A stretch of 42,258 nucleotides of DNA from Arcobacter sp. (GTDB lineage Bacteria; Campylobacterota; Campylobacteria; Campylobacterales; Arcobacteraceae): contig QKDL01000034.1 of assembly GCA_003252105.1 (NCBI GenBank), positions 1 to 42,258 on the forward strand, read 5' to 3'. The translations under genes and the position numbers were made by a program. The notes beneath the pieces are model-generated. The model was given only the letters and a program-made list of their open reading frames with translations. It was not told the origin of the DNA and did no database searches. This document shows positions 17,928 through 26,586 of this stretch, piece after piece (position 1 is the first letter of the stretch; the number at the start of each line of letters is the position of its first letter).

Positions 17928-19828
17928 TAGAATTTTACTTTAACCCCTGCGTAATATGTTCTTTCAAAATTTACTGGATAGACTGCATCATCTCTTATCC
18001 ATAAACCATTGTTTTCATCAAATAGATTTTGTATTTTTGCAAAAAGTTCTATATTTTTATAGTTATAACTTAAACTTAAATCAGTAGAGTTATAAGCTTC
18101 TTGCTTTTGTGTAAAATTATTTGCAAAGTCATTTGCTGCATAAGCACTACTTCTATAAGTATGTGATAATAATGCTTCTAATCTTTTATAAGTATATCCA
18201 AGGTTTACTGTAAGATTATGTTTTGATACCCCTGGTAAATCTTTACCATTATATGCTCCAGCCCCATCATCTTCATTGTCAATTTTTGAGATGATATATG
18301 AATAGTTTAATGAAGTATATAAATTGTCATCTAAAAGATATTTATCATATAGTTCAATACCATATTTGTGTGATTTATCAATATTTGTATTGAATGATGT
18401 TAAATAATCACCTGTATTGTAGTAATATATCTCATTTTTTAGATTACTTTTAAAAAGAGTTAGCTTTAATTTATTTGATTTATGAATATTTGTATATCCA
18501 ATATTAAAGTTATCAACTTTTGCAGGTTTAATAAAACCATTAAATGAACCATATGTAAAAAACCTATCAATATCTGGTGCTTGAAAAGATTTATTATAGT
18601 TTGCAAAAACAGAGTGTGATTCATCAAATCTATAGTTCAAACCTATATCATAAGCATTTAACGATAGTTCATCATCTAGACTTATTCCACTTGTAGGAGT
18701 ATATTTATATTCTACTTTTTCTTTTCTAGCACCTGCTGATAAAGTAGTTTTATTATTTAAATAGTATTCTATTGAAGTGAAAATAGCTTTATTATCTTTT
18801 GATGTTGTATCATATGAACCAAGTCTATCTCCCAAAAATGAATCTATTCCAATTACTGCATTATAAGTATCTTTCTTAATATTTAATTTTGAGTTTATCG
18901 AACGGTACTCATAAGCTGACTGATATCCTGATGAATATCTACTTAATTTATCTTCATCAGCAAAATTAAAATCAAAAGAGTAATTTTTATTTATATTATA
19001 AGTAAAACCAGCATCTGTAACATATGAGTTAAAATATTGCTCTGTAAAATATGAAGCTTGTGTAGGGTTTTGTTTATATTGGTCTAGTGTTAAAGAACCA
19101 CCATATTTTATGTTCATATTAGTAAAACTTCTTCCAGCTCTAATCTCTAAATCATTTGTTGGGAAGTATGTTATATCAAATTTTTTATTTCTATTATAAT
19201 TGTTGTTTCTTTCATTTGTACTTAGTTGTCTATCTCCATCACTTGAGGTATAATCAATATATCCATTAATGATGAGGTTTTCATAGTTGTAACCTAAACT
19301 AAGAGTTGTATTTTTTGTTCCATTATTTCCAAAATATGTTTTTATATAGTTTTCATTTTTTCCATTTGTAGTGATATTTATGGCACCTGCATTTGCACCA
19401 TCACCGTATTGAACTGAACCACTACCTTTAATTATCTCTATTTTTTCAATAGAATCAATTGGTATTGCAGACAATAGTTGTGTTTGCATATCAATATTAT
19501 TTAGTTTTCTTCCATTTACAGTTATTACTACATTTTGATAGCCATCTCCAAGACCATACCCTCTCAAATCAATTTTTTGAGAAAAAGTATTACCATATGA
19601 AGGTGCGATATTTAGAGATGTTTGAGAATTTAAAAAGTCGTATAAATCTTTTGATTTACTACTTTGTATTTCATCTTTTGTATAAATCTCTGTTGAGTAT
19701 GTTGTATTTTTTTCATCTGTTTTGATTAAAGATGAAGTAATTGTTACTGAAGATAGTTCATATGAGTATAGGTTTGTTGCTAAAAGAAGTGAAGCAACTA
19801 CACTTGAGCATGTTATTTTTTTGTTCAT
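17927..19828 (-). CDS. btuB: TonB-dependent corrinoid receptor
   Basis: A 633-aa outer-membrane beta-barrel transporter. A signal peptide (about 1-22) precedes a TonB-box-like segment SSVTITSSL. The plug domain has LRGYGLGDGYQNVVITVNGR and IEKIEIIKGSGSVQYGDGA. The barrel ends in Phe (YYAGVKVKF), as outer-membrane insertion requires. Size matches BtuB, and the periplasmic binding protein and ABC genes follow without gaps. TonB/ExbBD energy could come from 33.3-34.8 kb. No cobalamin riboswitch was found upstream; instead a 61-codon gene ends 16 bases before this start. A cobalt, haem or siderophore receptor is possible but unlikely here. Confidence 0.88.
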   Translation of the reverse strand: MNKKITCSSVVASLLLATNLYSYELSSVTITSSLIKTDEKNTTYSTEIYTKDEIQSSKSKDLYDFLNSQTSLNIAPSYGNTFSQKIDLRGYGLGDGYQNVVITVNGRKLNNIDMQTQLLSAIPIDSIEKIEIIKGSGSVQYGDGANAGAINITTNGKNENYIKTYFGNNGTKNTTLSLGYNYENLIINGYIDYTSSDGDRQLSTNERNNNYNRNKKFDITYFPTNDLEIRAGRSFTNMNIKYGGSLTLDQYKQNPTQASYFTEQYFNSYVTDAGFTYNINKNYSFDFNFADEDKLSRYSSGYQSAYEYRSINSKLNIKKDTYNAVIGIDSFLGDRLGSYDTTSKDNKAIFTSIEYYLNNKTTLSAGARKEKVEYKYTPTSGISLDDELSLNAYDIGLNYRFDESHSVFANYNKSFQAPDIDRFFTYGSFNGFIKPAKVDNFNIGYTNIHKSNKLKLTLFKSNLKNEIYYYNTGDYLTSFNTNIDKSHKYGIELYDKYLLDDNLYTSLNYSYIISKIDNEDDGAGAYNGKDLPGVSKHNLTVNLGYTYKRLEALLSHTYRSSAYAANDFANNFTQKQEAYNSTDLSLSYNYKNIELFAKIQNLFDENNGLWIRDDAVYPVNFERTYYAGVKVKF

Positions 19829-19844
19829 TTATTAATTTCCTTGT

Positions 19845-20030
19845 TTATTTATTGTTTGTTGAATAAAGTTTGATTGGTTTTAATTGTCTGGCATGAAGTG
19901 TTTTCATGATTCTTGGTAATAATTGACTAATAATAGTTGAAATACTACTATGTGTAGAATGAATTTTTCCATTTACTGTTGCAGCTAAAATACCAAAAAA
20001 TGAGAAATATTTTTTCTTGATTTTAATCAT
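19845..20030 (-). CDS. Small protein (61 aa) leading the btu operon
   Basis: The start ATG at 20030 has one of the strongest ribosome-binding sites in the window, AAAGGAGG at 20040-20047, nine bases upstream. A TATAAT lies about 32 bases before the start. The stop is 16 bases before btuB. The product begins with Lys-rich MIKIKKKYFSFFGILAATV, which could be a weak membrane or export segment, continues with a Ser/Thr/His patch (KIHSTHSSISTI), and ends with a basic LPRIMKTLHARQLKPIKLYS tail. Three His are present. I do not recognise the family. Options are a small accessory protein for corrinoid uptake or a translated leader controlling btuB. The translation signals make it a real gene. Confidence 0.7.
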   Translation of the reverse strand: MIKIKKKYFSFFGILAATVNGKIHSTHSSISTIISQLLPRIMKTLHARQLKPIKLYSTNNK

Positions 20031-20061
20031 AACTAGAAACCTCCTTTACAAAATTTTTCGT

Positions 20062-20067
20062 ATTATA
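20062..20067 (-). promoter_or_regulatory. -10 box of the btu operon
   Basis: TATAAT on the minus strand within TACTATAATACG. Transcription should start near 20055, giving an untranslated leader of only about 25 bases before the 61-codon gene, too short to hold a cobalamin riboswitch. Confidence 0.55.
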
Positions 20068-20100
20068 GTAAAAAAGGTATAAATTTATAGAAATAGTTAA

Positions 20101-20811
20101 TTATATATGGCAGCTAAGGATTGATTTGTTTGGATCTGTTAAATATTCATATCCATTATGCATTATATAAATACCAAATAGTATAACTAAAATAGCAGCA
20201 ATATTTATAAATAGGTTTCTAAGAGCTATTTGTTTAAAAATACCTACAAAAAAACCAAGTGAAAACATCGCAGGAAGAGTGCTTAGTCCAAAAATAAGCA
20301 TTACAAATGCACCCCAAAGAGGATTACCAGTACTTGCAGCAGTTATTGCAAATACATAAACAAATCCACATGGTAAAAGACCATTTAACATCCCTAATAG
20401 ATAAAAACTAGTAAGTGAATCTGAGCCAATAAGTGATCTAAATGTTTGTTGATATAATTTTGATTTTGATACCGAGTGTTCTAATGAAGTTAAAAATTTT
20501 AGTTTACCACTAAGTGAAAGTCCAACTAAAATCATAAGTAATCCTGTAACTAAAAGCATAATACCACTTGTAGTATTATCAAAAGTAACAACTCCTCCAA
20601 CAAATCCAAAAATAAATCCTAAAATAACATAAGTAGTGATTCTACCAAAAGAATATAATACATGAGAAATAGATTGTTTTGTTTTACTCCATGAGGTATT
20701 GATTTTTGTACTAGAATAAGCTACCACTATTCCTCCACACATACCAATACAGTGTCCAAAAGAACCTAAAAAAGCTATGGTGATTATTGTTATTATGCTT
20801 ATATTTTCCAT
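20101..20811 (-). CDS. TauE/SafE-like (DsbD_2) membrane protein, metal- or cytochrome-related
   Basis: A 236-aa inner-membrane protein with about six helices. The GHCIGMCGGIV motif near residue 20 is the mark of the UreH/HMA-associated 'sulfite exporter TauE/SafE' group (DsbD transmembrane-like, PF13386 type), and LLPCGFVYV gives the second Cys motif. Relatives are often beside copper ATPases, cbb3 oxidase maturation or mercury/copper handling genes. It shares one base with the NosL-like gene upstream, so the two form an operon. I infer a part in copper supply or extracytoplasmic thiol/metal chemistry; the transported species is not readable. Confidence 0.75.
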   Translation of the reverse strand: MENISIITIITIAFLGSFGHCIGMCGGIVVAYSSTKINTSWSKTKQSISHVLYSFGRITTYVILGFIFGFVGGVVTFDNTTSGIMLLVTGLLMILVGLSLSGKLKFLTSLEHSVSKSKLYQQTFRSLIGSDSLTSFYLLGMLNGLLPCGFVYVFAITAASTGNPLWGAFVMLIFGLSTLPAMFSLGFFVGIFKQIALRNLFINIAAILVILFGIYIMHNGYEYLTDPNKSILSCHI

Positions 20812-21314
20812 TATTTACCTAATAGTTGTTTTCTTATAAGTGGATTTGTAAGGTTTTCACCTCTATACATTTTTAATAACATTTCATCAAAATCAATCAT
20901 CCCATCTTTTTTATATTCATATGCACCAAAACCATAACCCATTGTTGTTGGATCAGTTTTGCTATACCAAGCTTTTTTAGCATTTATATATTTATTTGTA
21001 TCATTTGAATAAGCAAAAACTGTAATATCATCTTTATGTTCAATATTTTTAAACCATAAAGCAAAACATCCAGAATCATCAAAAAACCAAGTTTTTCCCT
21101 CTTTGTTTATTGCTTGTACTGAATATTTCAGATGTGTTATAGTCATACCACATTGTGTATCTTGAAAATGGTTTAGTTGTATATCAACCGGTTTTTTATC
21201 ACTATTTCCCTCATGGATTACAACCATTTGTTTTTGTGTTGACATAGATAAAAAGATAGTTATAATAATAATGATTAAAGCAAGTATGGTAAATATTGGT
21301 AATAGTTTCTTCAT
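20811..21314 (-). CDS. NosL-like membrane-anchored copper-binding protein
   Basis: A 167-aa protein with one N-terminal membrane anchor (about 5-25) and a periplasmic domain. The DTQCGMTIT motif, followed by a Lys/Tyr-containing strand and WFFDDSGCFALWF, matches the NosL core (C-G-M ... F-D-D-x-x-C), which in NosL binds Cu(I) for N2O reductase. Unlike typical NosL there is no lipobox Cys; the hydrophobic anchor replaces the lipid. The nos genes are not next to it; the partner is the TauE/SafE-like protein. It may feed copper to a cuproenzyme such as cbb3 oxidase or NosZ. Confidence in the NosL fold is good, in the target low. Confidence 0.78.
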   Translation of the reverse strand: MKKLLPIFTILALIIIIITIFLSMSTQKQMVVIHEGNSDKKPVDIQLNHFQDTQCGMTITHLKYSVQAINKEGKTWFFDDSGCFALWFKNIEHKDDITVFAYSNDTNKYINAKKAWYSKTDPTTMGYGFGAYEYKKDGMIDFDEMLLKMYRGENLTNPLIRKQLLGK

Positions 21315-21378
21315 ATAATATAACTTTCAAAAAAAAATTTAGTAATAATATAGCAATTAACTTAATATCTTTATAAAA

Positions 21379-21406
21379 TAAAAAAGCTCCACTTTAAAAG
21401 TGAAGC
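21379..21406 (-). terminator. Intrinsic terminator downstream of the HD-GYP gene
   Basis: On the minus strand GCTTCAC / GTGGAGC (plus-strand 21400-21406 and 21386-21392) forms a stem with one T-G wobble, possibly extended into the TTTTAAA loop, followed by TTTTTTATTTT. It is about 130 bases after the HD-GYP stop. Confidence 0.75.
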
Positions 21407-21429
21407 CATGTTCAAATATTTATCATAAT

Positions 21430-21469
21430 AAAAAAATTAATTTTAGTAGTAGGAGGACAAATTAATTTT
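21430..21469 (-). ncRNA. Possible small RNA or 3'-UTR hairpin with C/U-rich loop
   Basis: On the minus strand two 11-base arms (AAAATTAATTT at plus-strand 21459-21469, AAATTAATTTT at 21433-21443) can pair around a loop containing GTCCTCCTACTACT, complementary to a consensus Shine-Dalgarno site. A T-rich run follows. The element lies between the HD-GYP stop at 21535 and the terminator at 21379-21406. No ORF uses the AGGAGG on the plus strand. The stem is all A-T, so the structure is weak evidence by itself. Confidence 0.3.
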
Positions 21470-21534
21470 CTGTTTCGTTGAAATTCTATATTAATAGTGT
21501 TAAATATATGTTAAGTATTATTCATGAAAGTTTT

Positions 21535-22494
21535 TTATTTAGATTGGGTTTCTTCTTTAAATATTTTAATGAATTCATCTACAAGAGTTATATCTAAATG
21601 TTTTGACATCTCTTTTTTCATCATTATTAAAGTTTCAAAGGTACTTACCGCATCTTTATAAACTCTTTTTGTAGTCAAAGCATCAAAAACATCACATACA
21701 CCTATGATTTTTGCAAAGATATGTATATCTTTATCTTTTAATTTATCAGGATAACCATTTCCATCCATTCTCTCATGATGATTTCTAATTCCAGATAATA
21801 TATTTTTATTTGTAATACCCAGCCGTTTTGCTAATAACCATCCAAGAAGTGGATGTTTTTTTACTTCATTAAACTCATATTCTGTTAAACTACCATTTTT
21901 ATTTATAATCTCATCTTTAATTTTACTTTTTCCTAAATCGTGTAATAACGCAGATATACCTAATTCTTCTATCTCACTCTCTACTAATCCTAAATGTTTC
22001 CCCAAACATATAGAATAAACACTAACATTTAATGAATGAGTATGAGTATAATAATTAGCAGAAAGAATTGAAATAAATGAACTAATCAAAAAGTCATCAT
22101 CTAAAATTGTTGAAACCATATTAGTCACAATATCTTTTACTTCACTATAACTTGCTAGACGTTCAGGATCTTTAAACATTTTATCTACTGTATAACCTAC
22201 TTCTTTGTAAAATAGCCCCATATCTCTGGGACCATTTTTTTTACTCATATAGTTTCTAAAATATTTATCGTAGAACTCTTTTTCACTTTCATGAACATAC
22301 AAATATTTATAAGATATAAGAATATCTACATCCTTTTCAAAAAGTTTTTTCTCTTTTTCTAAAACTAAAGATACCCGTTCCTCTTCATTGTTTTTCGTAT
22401 ATATATTAAAATCAAATTTAATATCACTAATTATAATAATTTTATCAATTAAATAGTATTTCTTTTTAATGGGCTGTTTTACACTTATAGACAT
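21535..22494 (-). CDS. HD-GYP domain cyclic-di-GMP phosphodiesterase
   Basis: A 319-aa cytoplasmic protein. Residues 1 to about 120 are an unassigned charged N-terminal region that may be a DUF3391-like sensor. The HD-GYP domain follows, with HTHSLNVSVYSICLG, the metal-binding HD pair in LLHDLGKSKI, KHPLLGWLLA and the defining HHERMDGNGYP. DVFDALTTKRVYKD closes the core. All metal-binding residues are present, so it is expected to hydrolyse c-di-GMP. It is monocistronic, with TATAAT at 22515-22520, a short leader, AAAGAAGAG before the ATG, and a terminator downstream. It may act on motility-to-attachment switching, but no input is visible. Confidence 0.9.
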   Translation of the reverse strand: MSISVKQPIKKKYYLIDKIIIISDIKFDFNIYTKNNEEERVSLVLEKEKKLFEKDVDILISYKYLYVHESEKEFYDKYFRNYMSKKNGPRDMGLFYKEVGYTVDKMFKDPERLASYSEVKDIVTNMVSTILDDDFLISSFISILSANYYTHTHSLNVSVYSICLGKHLGLVESEIEELGISALLHDLGKSKIKDEIINKNGSLTEYEFNEVKKHPLLGWLLAKRLGITNKNILSGIRNHHERMDGNGYPDKLKDKDIHIFAKIIGVCDVFDALTTKRVYKDAVSTFETLIMMKKEMSKHLDITLVDEFIKIFKEETQSK

Positions 22495-22514
22495 AATAAC
22501 TCTTCTTTCTGTAT

Positions 22515-22520
22515 ATTATA
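22515..22520 (-). promoter_or_regulatory. -10 box of the HD-GYP gene
   Basis: TATAAT on the minus strand 21-26 bases upstream of the ATG at 22494, in an AT-rich stretch without a clear -35. Confidence 0.45.
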
Positions 22521-22629
22521 TAGTGAGATTTTATTTTAGATATTAAATATTAAGTAAAATAATAATATATTTTTATTTAATGATTTATTATATTTTGTGA
22601 TAATTTTTAAATATATATATTATTATGAT

Positions 22630-24765
22630 TTAGTTTTGAGATAGTGGTAAAGTTATTTTAAACATTGCCCCTTTATATTGAACACTTTTATATTCAAATG
22701 TATGATTTTTAACTTCAATTGAACCATTCATATGTTTTTCAAGCATGAGTTTTGTCATATATAACCCAACTCCTGTACCTTTTTCACCTTTTGTAGTAAA
22801 ATATGGTTCAAAAATTTTATTGAGTATTTCTTCTTTTATTCCACCTGCATTGTCGACAATATCAATATAACAATTATTTTTATCATTTGTAATAGTTATT
22901 AATATTAACCTTATATGATGATTTTCTATTTTTTCAAGTTCATCTTTTGCATTTGATAAAATATTCATCATACATTGAACAAATTCATTTTTTAAGGTAT
23001 TTATTTCAATATCTGATTTTGTTACTTCTACTATAATATCCCTACTGTTAAATTTAGAACTTAATAAAAATAAAGTCTTTTCAATTGCACTTGATATCTT
23101 AAATTTTTCAATTTTTTTATTTTGATTAAAAAAATCTCTAAAGTCATCAATTGTATTTGATAAGTGTTTAGTTGTATCTAAGATTGAGTTAAGCACTTCT
23201 TCAATCATATCTTCACTTAACATATCATATTGTTTTTGAAGTTGAAGACCACTTACATTTGTTGATATTACAGATAATGGTTGTCTCCATTGATGAGCTA
23301 TATTTTCTATCATCTCACCCATTGCAATCATTTTTGATTGATGTATTAAAATTTGTTCTTTTGATTTTAATTCTTTTTCTTTCTCTTTTAAATCAGTAAT
23401 ATCTCTTGCTACTACAAGTATTTCATTGTTATTAGGCATTAGAACTAAAGAGAGTGAAAAAATAAAAAGTTTATTTTTTTTTGAAATACAGTTTACTTCA
23501 AAATTATTAGTTTCATTTTGATATATTAACTTTTCTAAAATAAAATTAAATTTTTCTTTATCATCTTCATTATTTATTATTGAGATAAAACTTTTATCTA
23601 AAAGTTCATTATTTGTATAACCTGTGATTTCAATAGTTGCTTTATTTACAAATATAAATTTTGTCTTTCTATCAAGTAAACAAACTGAATCTTTAGTTGT
23701 ATTTAATATAGCTGTAAGTTTTGAATTTAATTCTGATAATTTTTTATTCAATTTTTCACTTCTATTTAAATCTCCTATAATATTTTCAAGAATATTTGTA
23801 ATAAAATAGATTGCAATAAGAGCTAAAAATACTGCAATTAGTCCAATAGATAAATATTGAATATTTTTTTCATTTACTTCATTTTGGATATATTCTTTTT
23901 TTGGTTCTAAGATAATAATTGGATGGTTATCAAAAGGTACAGTGAGTTTTTTTGATAGATAATTATCTGATTTATAAATGTCACTTGAAAGTATTTTTTC
24001 ATAATCTTTAAACTCTAAAGAGATATTGTATTTCTCTTTTTTATAGTTACCCCAACTTTTATAGTTTAGATAGTGTTTGATAGTATAACCTTTAGAATCG
24101 ACTAATATTATATTATATAAGGTTGTACGAATAAAATTGTCTAAAAAACCATTCATAAAGTAGTTGATAATAATAATCCCACCAAAATCATTTTTGTATT
24201 TTATTGGTAAAACGGCTCTTAATGTACTTCTATATGGTATTTCAAGTTTTTCATTTTCAATATTTAAATCCAAATCGGAAAACCAAACTTTTTCAAGCTC
24301 TTTTGTTTTTGATTTTGAAAAGTAGTATCTTTCTGCTTTATTTTGTAAGTCATTATCCTTTATTGGAAAAGTTTTTCCAAACTCTTCTTTTCTATCTATT
24401 CGGATTTTTTCTTTTCCATTTTTATCTAAATATCTTAATTGCATAAAATTTGTATTACTATCCATCATAATTAAAAATAGTTTTTTTATATGTTTTGTAT
24501 TTTGAGTTGTTTGATTATCTAAATAATCATTAAAAACTTCAGAACTTCTAATAGATTTTAAAGTGTTTTTAGAATTTGATATAAAAGATTGAATAGTTTT
24601 TTCTTTGTCATATGCTTCATCAATGGACTCTTTAATTAGAACATTTTTAGTGTAGTTATAAAAAAATATTTTATCAATAATAATGTATGATAATATTAAA
24701 AATATTGAGAAAAAAAGGAAGATAAACCTTACTTTTATTTTATTGCTTACAAATAATTTTTCCAT
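22630..24765 (-). CDS. Membrane sensor histidine kinase, Cache-PAS-HisKA-HATPase
   Basis: A 711-aa kinase. Parts in order: membrane segment (about 13-32); periplasmic Cache-like sensor with the WFSDLDLNIENEK and IPYRSTLRAVLPI blocks; second membrane segment (about 302-325); a linker helix; a PAS domain (about 350-460); the H-box ENIAHQWRQPLSVISTNVSG; and an ATPase domain with an N-box (FVQCMMNILSNAKDELE), DNAGGI and GEKGTGVGLYMTKLM. The HQWRQPL form of the H-box is common in this phylum. No receiver domain or adjacent response regulator is present, so it is an orphan kinase. Its periplasmic domain suggests it senses a small molecule. Start at 24765 after AGGGAT. Confidence 0.92.
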   Translation of the reverse strand: MEKLFVSNKIKVRFIFLFFSIFLILSYIIIDKIFFYNYTKNVLIKESIDEAYDKEKTIQSFISNSKNTLKSIRSSEVFNDYLDNQTTQNTKHIKKLFLIMMDSNTNFMQLRYLDKNGKEKIRIDRKEEFGKTFPIKDNDLQNKAERYYFSKSKTKELEKVWFSDLDLNIENEKLEIPYRSTLRAVLPIKYKNDFGGIIIINYFMNGFLDNFIRTTLYNIILVDSKGYTIKHYLNYKSWGNYKKEKYNISLEFKDYEKILSSDIYKSDNYLSKKLTVPFDNHPIIILEPKKEYIQNEVNEKNIQYLSIGLIAVFLALIAIYFITNILENIIGDLNRSEKLNKKLSELNSKLTAILNTTKDSVCLLDRKTKFIFVNKATIEITGYTNNELLDKSFISIINNEDDKEKFNFILEKLIYQNETNNFEVNCISKKNKLFIFSLSLVLMPNNNEILVVARDITDLKEKEKELKSKEQILIHQSKMIAMGEMIENIAHQWRQPLSVISTNVSGLQLQKQYDMLSEDMIEEVLNSILDTTKHLSNTIDDFRDFFNQNKKIEKFKISSAIEKTLFLLSSKFNSRDIIVEVTKSDIEINTLKNEFVQCMMNILSNAKDELEKIENHHIRLILITITNDKNNCYIDIVDNAGGIKEEILNKIFEPYFTTKGEKGTGVGLYMTKLMLEKHMNGSIEVKNHTFEYKSVQYKGAMFKITLPLSQN

Positions 24766-24791
24766 ATATTTAATCCCTGTCTATATGTTAA

Positions 24792-24797
24792 ATTATA
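24792..24797 (-). promoter_or_regulatory. -10 box of the histidine kinase gene
   Basis: TATAAT on the minus strand 27-32 bases before the ATG at 24765. It separates this gene from the ectoine operon that ends at 24862. Confidence 0.45.
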
Positions 24798-24861
24798 TTT
24801 TTATTTACTTAAAAATAATTAAAAAAAATTAATTAGCTAAGTATAATAATATAGGAAAAGC

Positions 24862-26094
24862 TTATATTTCTTGTTCATTCCTTGGATCTAATTGAGGTAG
24901 TTCTAAACCTGAGGTAACAGGGATATTTACAAATGAACTTAAATCATCATCTGCAATACGTTTTTTGGATAAAGAATAGAAAGTTAAAAATAAACCTAAT
25001 GAAGAAAAAAGTAAAAAAATAATATCTTCATTATATTTTGAAAGAAATCCAATAGCTAAGGGTGCAATAAATGAACCTATACCATATGTAAATAGAAGTG
25101 TTCTACTTATTTCAATCACATCTTTATTTTCATCAATTACATCATTTGCTCTGGCAACACCCAAAGGATATATTGAAAAAATTGATAAGCCTAATAGAAA
25201 ACCACATCCATATAATAAATATATATTGTTTTCGATGAAAAAAAACAAGACTGAAACAATAGTTGTAAAAAAAGCAACAAAAGAGATAACTTTTCTTCTT
25301 CCCAATTTATCTGATATTAAACCTATAGGCCATTGTGATACTAAACCTGCAATTAGGGTTATTAACATAAAATATGAAACAGTTTCTAGTGATTCAAATT
25401 TACTTAGAATATATACAGGAATCATAGTAAAAAAAGCTCCAACAAAAAATCCTCCAATAAAGCTAGAGGTAGCTGCAAGAGGGACTATAGAATAAATTTT
25501 AGGTAAACTGTAGTGTTCAAATGGTTTTAAATCAGGTTCTTTTATTTTTGTTAAAGAGATAAATAAAACAGAAAAAAGTATAAGTGTTGAACCAATAGCA
25601 AAAATTGAGTTTTTTAAATTGCCATCAATATTTAAAAATAGTTGACCAATTGCAGTAGATAAGTAAAATATAATAGTATAAATAGCCAATATTTTACCCC
25701 TATTTTCTTGACTACTTTTTTCATTTAACCAACTTTCTAAAACTATTAGTAATGCGTAAAAAGAAAATCCTGAGATAAATCTTAGTATTGTCCATATATA
25801 TAAGTCAAAAAATATAGAATGTATTAAAAAAGAGATAACCATCAGTGAGGCAAAAGTTGCAAAGCTTCTAATATGACCTACTGTTGAAATAATACTTTGA
25901 CTAAATATTGATGAAGCAATAGCTCCCATAAAAAATGCAGAGTTGATAATACCTATATATGTGTTATTTATACCTTGCTCTTTTAAATAAACACCTACAA
26001 AAGTAAGAATCATTCCATATCCAATAGCTAAAAAAGTGATTGCAAAAAAAAGTGATGATATTTTTATACTGCTAGTTGTATCTTTAGAAATCAT
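24862..26094 (-). CDS. MFS transporter at the end of the ectoine operon
   Basis: A 410-aa major facilitator superfamily protein with twelve hydrophobic segments. The loop 2-3 signature appears as GIINSAFFMGAIASSIFSQ, and the counterpart between helices 8 and 9 is GLISDKLGRRKVIS. It most resembles YcaD-like sugar/drug-type carriers. The gene begins 9 bases after the FliL-like gene and so belongs to the nine-gene operon headed by ectA. A role in ectoine or hydroxyectoine export, or uptake of a related solute, is an inference from position only. It carries an extra hydrophilic C-terminus ending NEQEI. Confidence 0.85.
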   Translation of the reverse strand: MISKDTTSSIKISSLFFAITFLAIGYGMILTFVGVYLKEQGINNTYIGIINSAFFMGAIASSIFSQSIISTVGHIRSFATFASLMVISFLIHSIFFDLYIWTILRFISGFSFYALLIVLESWLNEKSSQENRGKILAIYTIIFYLSTAIGQLFLNIDGNLKNSIFAIGSTLILFSVLFISLTKIKEPDLKPFEHYSLPKIYSIVPLAATSSFIGGFFVGAFFTMIPVYILSKFESLETVSYFMLITLIAGLVSQWPIGLISDKLGRRKVISFVAFFTTIVSVLFFFIENNIYLLYGCGFLLGLSIFSIYPLGVARANDVIDENKDVIEISRTLLFTYGIGSFIAPLAIGFLSKYNEDIIFLLFSSLGLFLTFYSLSKKRIADDDLSSFVNIPVTSGLELPQLDPRNEQEI

Positions 26095-26103
26095 TTTAAT
26101 CCT

Positions 26104-26586
26104 TTATTTCATAACAAAAGTAGTAAATAAAACTTTTTTGATACTACTTTGTTTTATCTCATCATTGCTTTGGGCTAAATTATCAATAATCTCATTGAAG
26201 TTTTGAAGAAGCTCCTCTTTTAAAAGGGCTTTACCACCCAGTGTAAGTAGCTCTTCACTACTTCTTACACTAATTAATTGAATGATTTTATCAATAAATT
26301 CAGCTTTATTATTTTCAACAATAGTTTCTATATTTGAATCTACACTTTTTAAAGTTAACGATAATTTCATAAGCTTAATTCTTCCTCTACTATTAGTAAT
26401 ATTAAGTACAATATCATTTAAATTTGCATTAAACAATGAGTTTTTTATCTCTTTTATTTGCTCTTGTTTATCTATGTCTGATTGATTTAAATTCTCATTT
26501 GTATAAATTACATAAGCCAAAAAACTTAAACTACAAATCAATATAACTATTATTAATATAAATATAATTGTTAAAGATTTTTTCAT
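26104..26586 (-). CDS. FliL-like membrane protein in the ectoine operon
   Basis: A 160-aa protein with one N-terminal membrane segment (about 7-30) and an extracytoplasmic domain. The segment IKLMKLSLTLK, followed by DKIIQLISVRSSEELLT, LGGKALLKEEL and a terminal VLFTTFVMK, matches the flagellar basal-body protein FliL, including the usual end V-x-F-T-x-F-V. FliL rings surround stators in the flagellar motor. No other flagellar gene lies in the window; instead it overlaps the aspartokinase by ATGA and precedes the MFS gene. It may be the cell's only fliL displaced from its operon, or a paralogue recruited to another membrane complex. Confidence 0.75.
   Translation of the reverse strand: MKKSLTIIFILIIVILICSLSFLAYVIYTNENLNQSDIDKQEQIKEIKNSLFNANLNDIVLNITNSRGRIKLMKLSLTLKSVDSNIETIVENNKAEFIDKIIQLISVRSSEELLTLGGKALLKEELLQNFNEIIDNLAQSNDEIKQSSIKKVLFTTFVMK

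Noticed and set aside
19829-20100. Cobalamin riboswitch before btuB
   Set aside because: No B12-box-like sequence or core helices were seen on the minus strand, and the apparent promoter leaves too short a leader; the space is taken by a 61-codon gene.
21451-21456. AGGAGG on the plus strand as a ribosome-binding site
   Set aside because: No start codon at suitable spacing opens a meaningful frame; the motif is better explained as the complement of a minus-strand loop.
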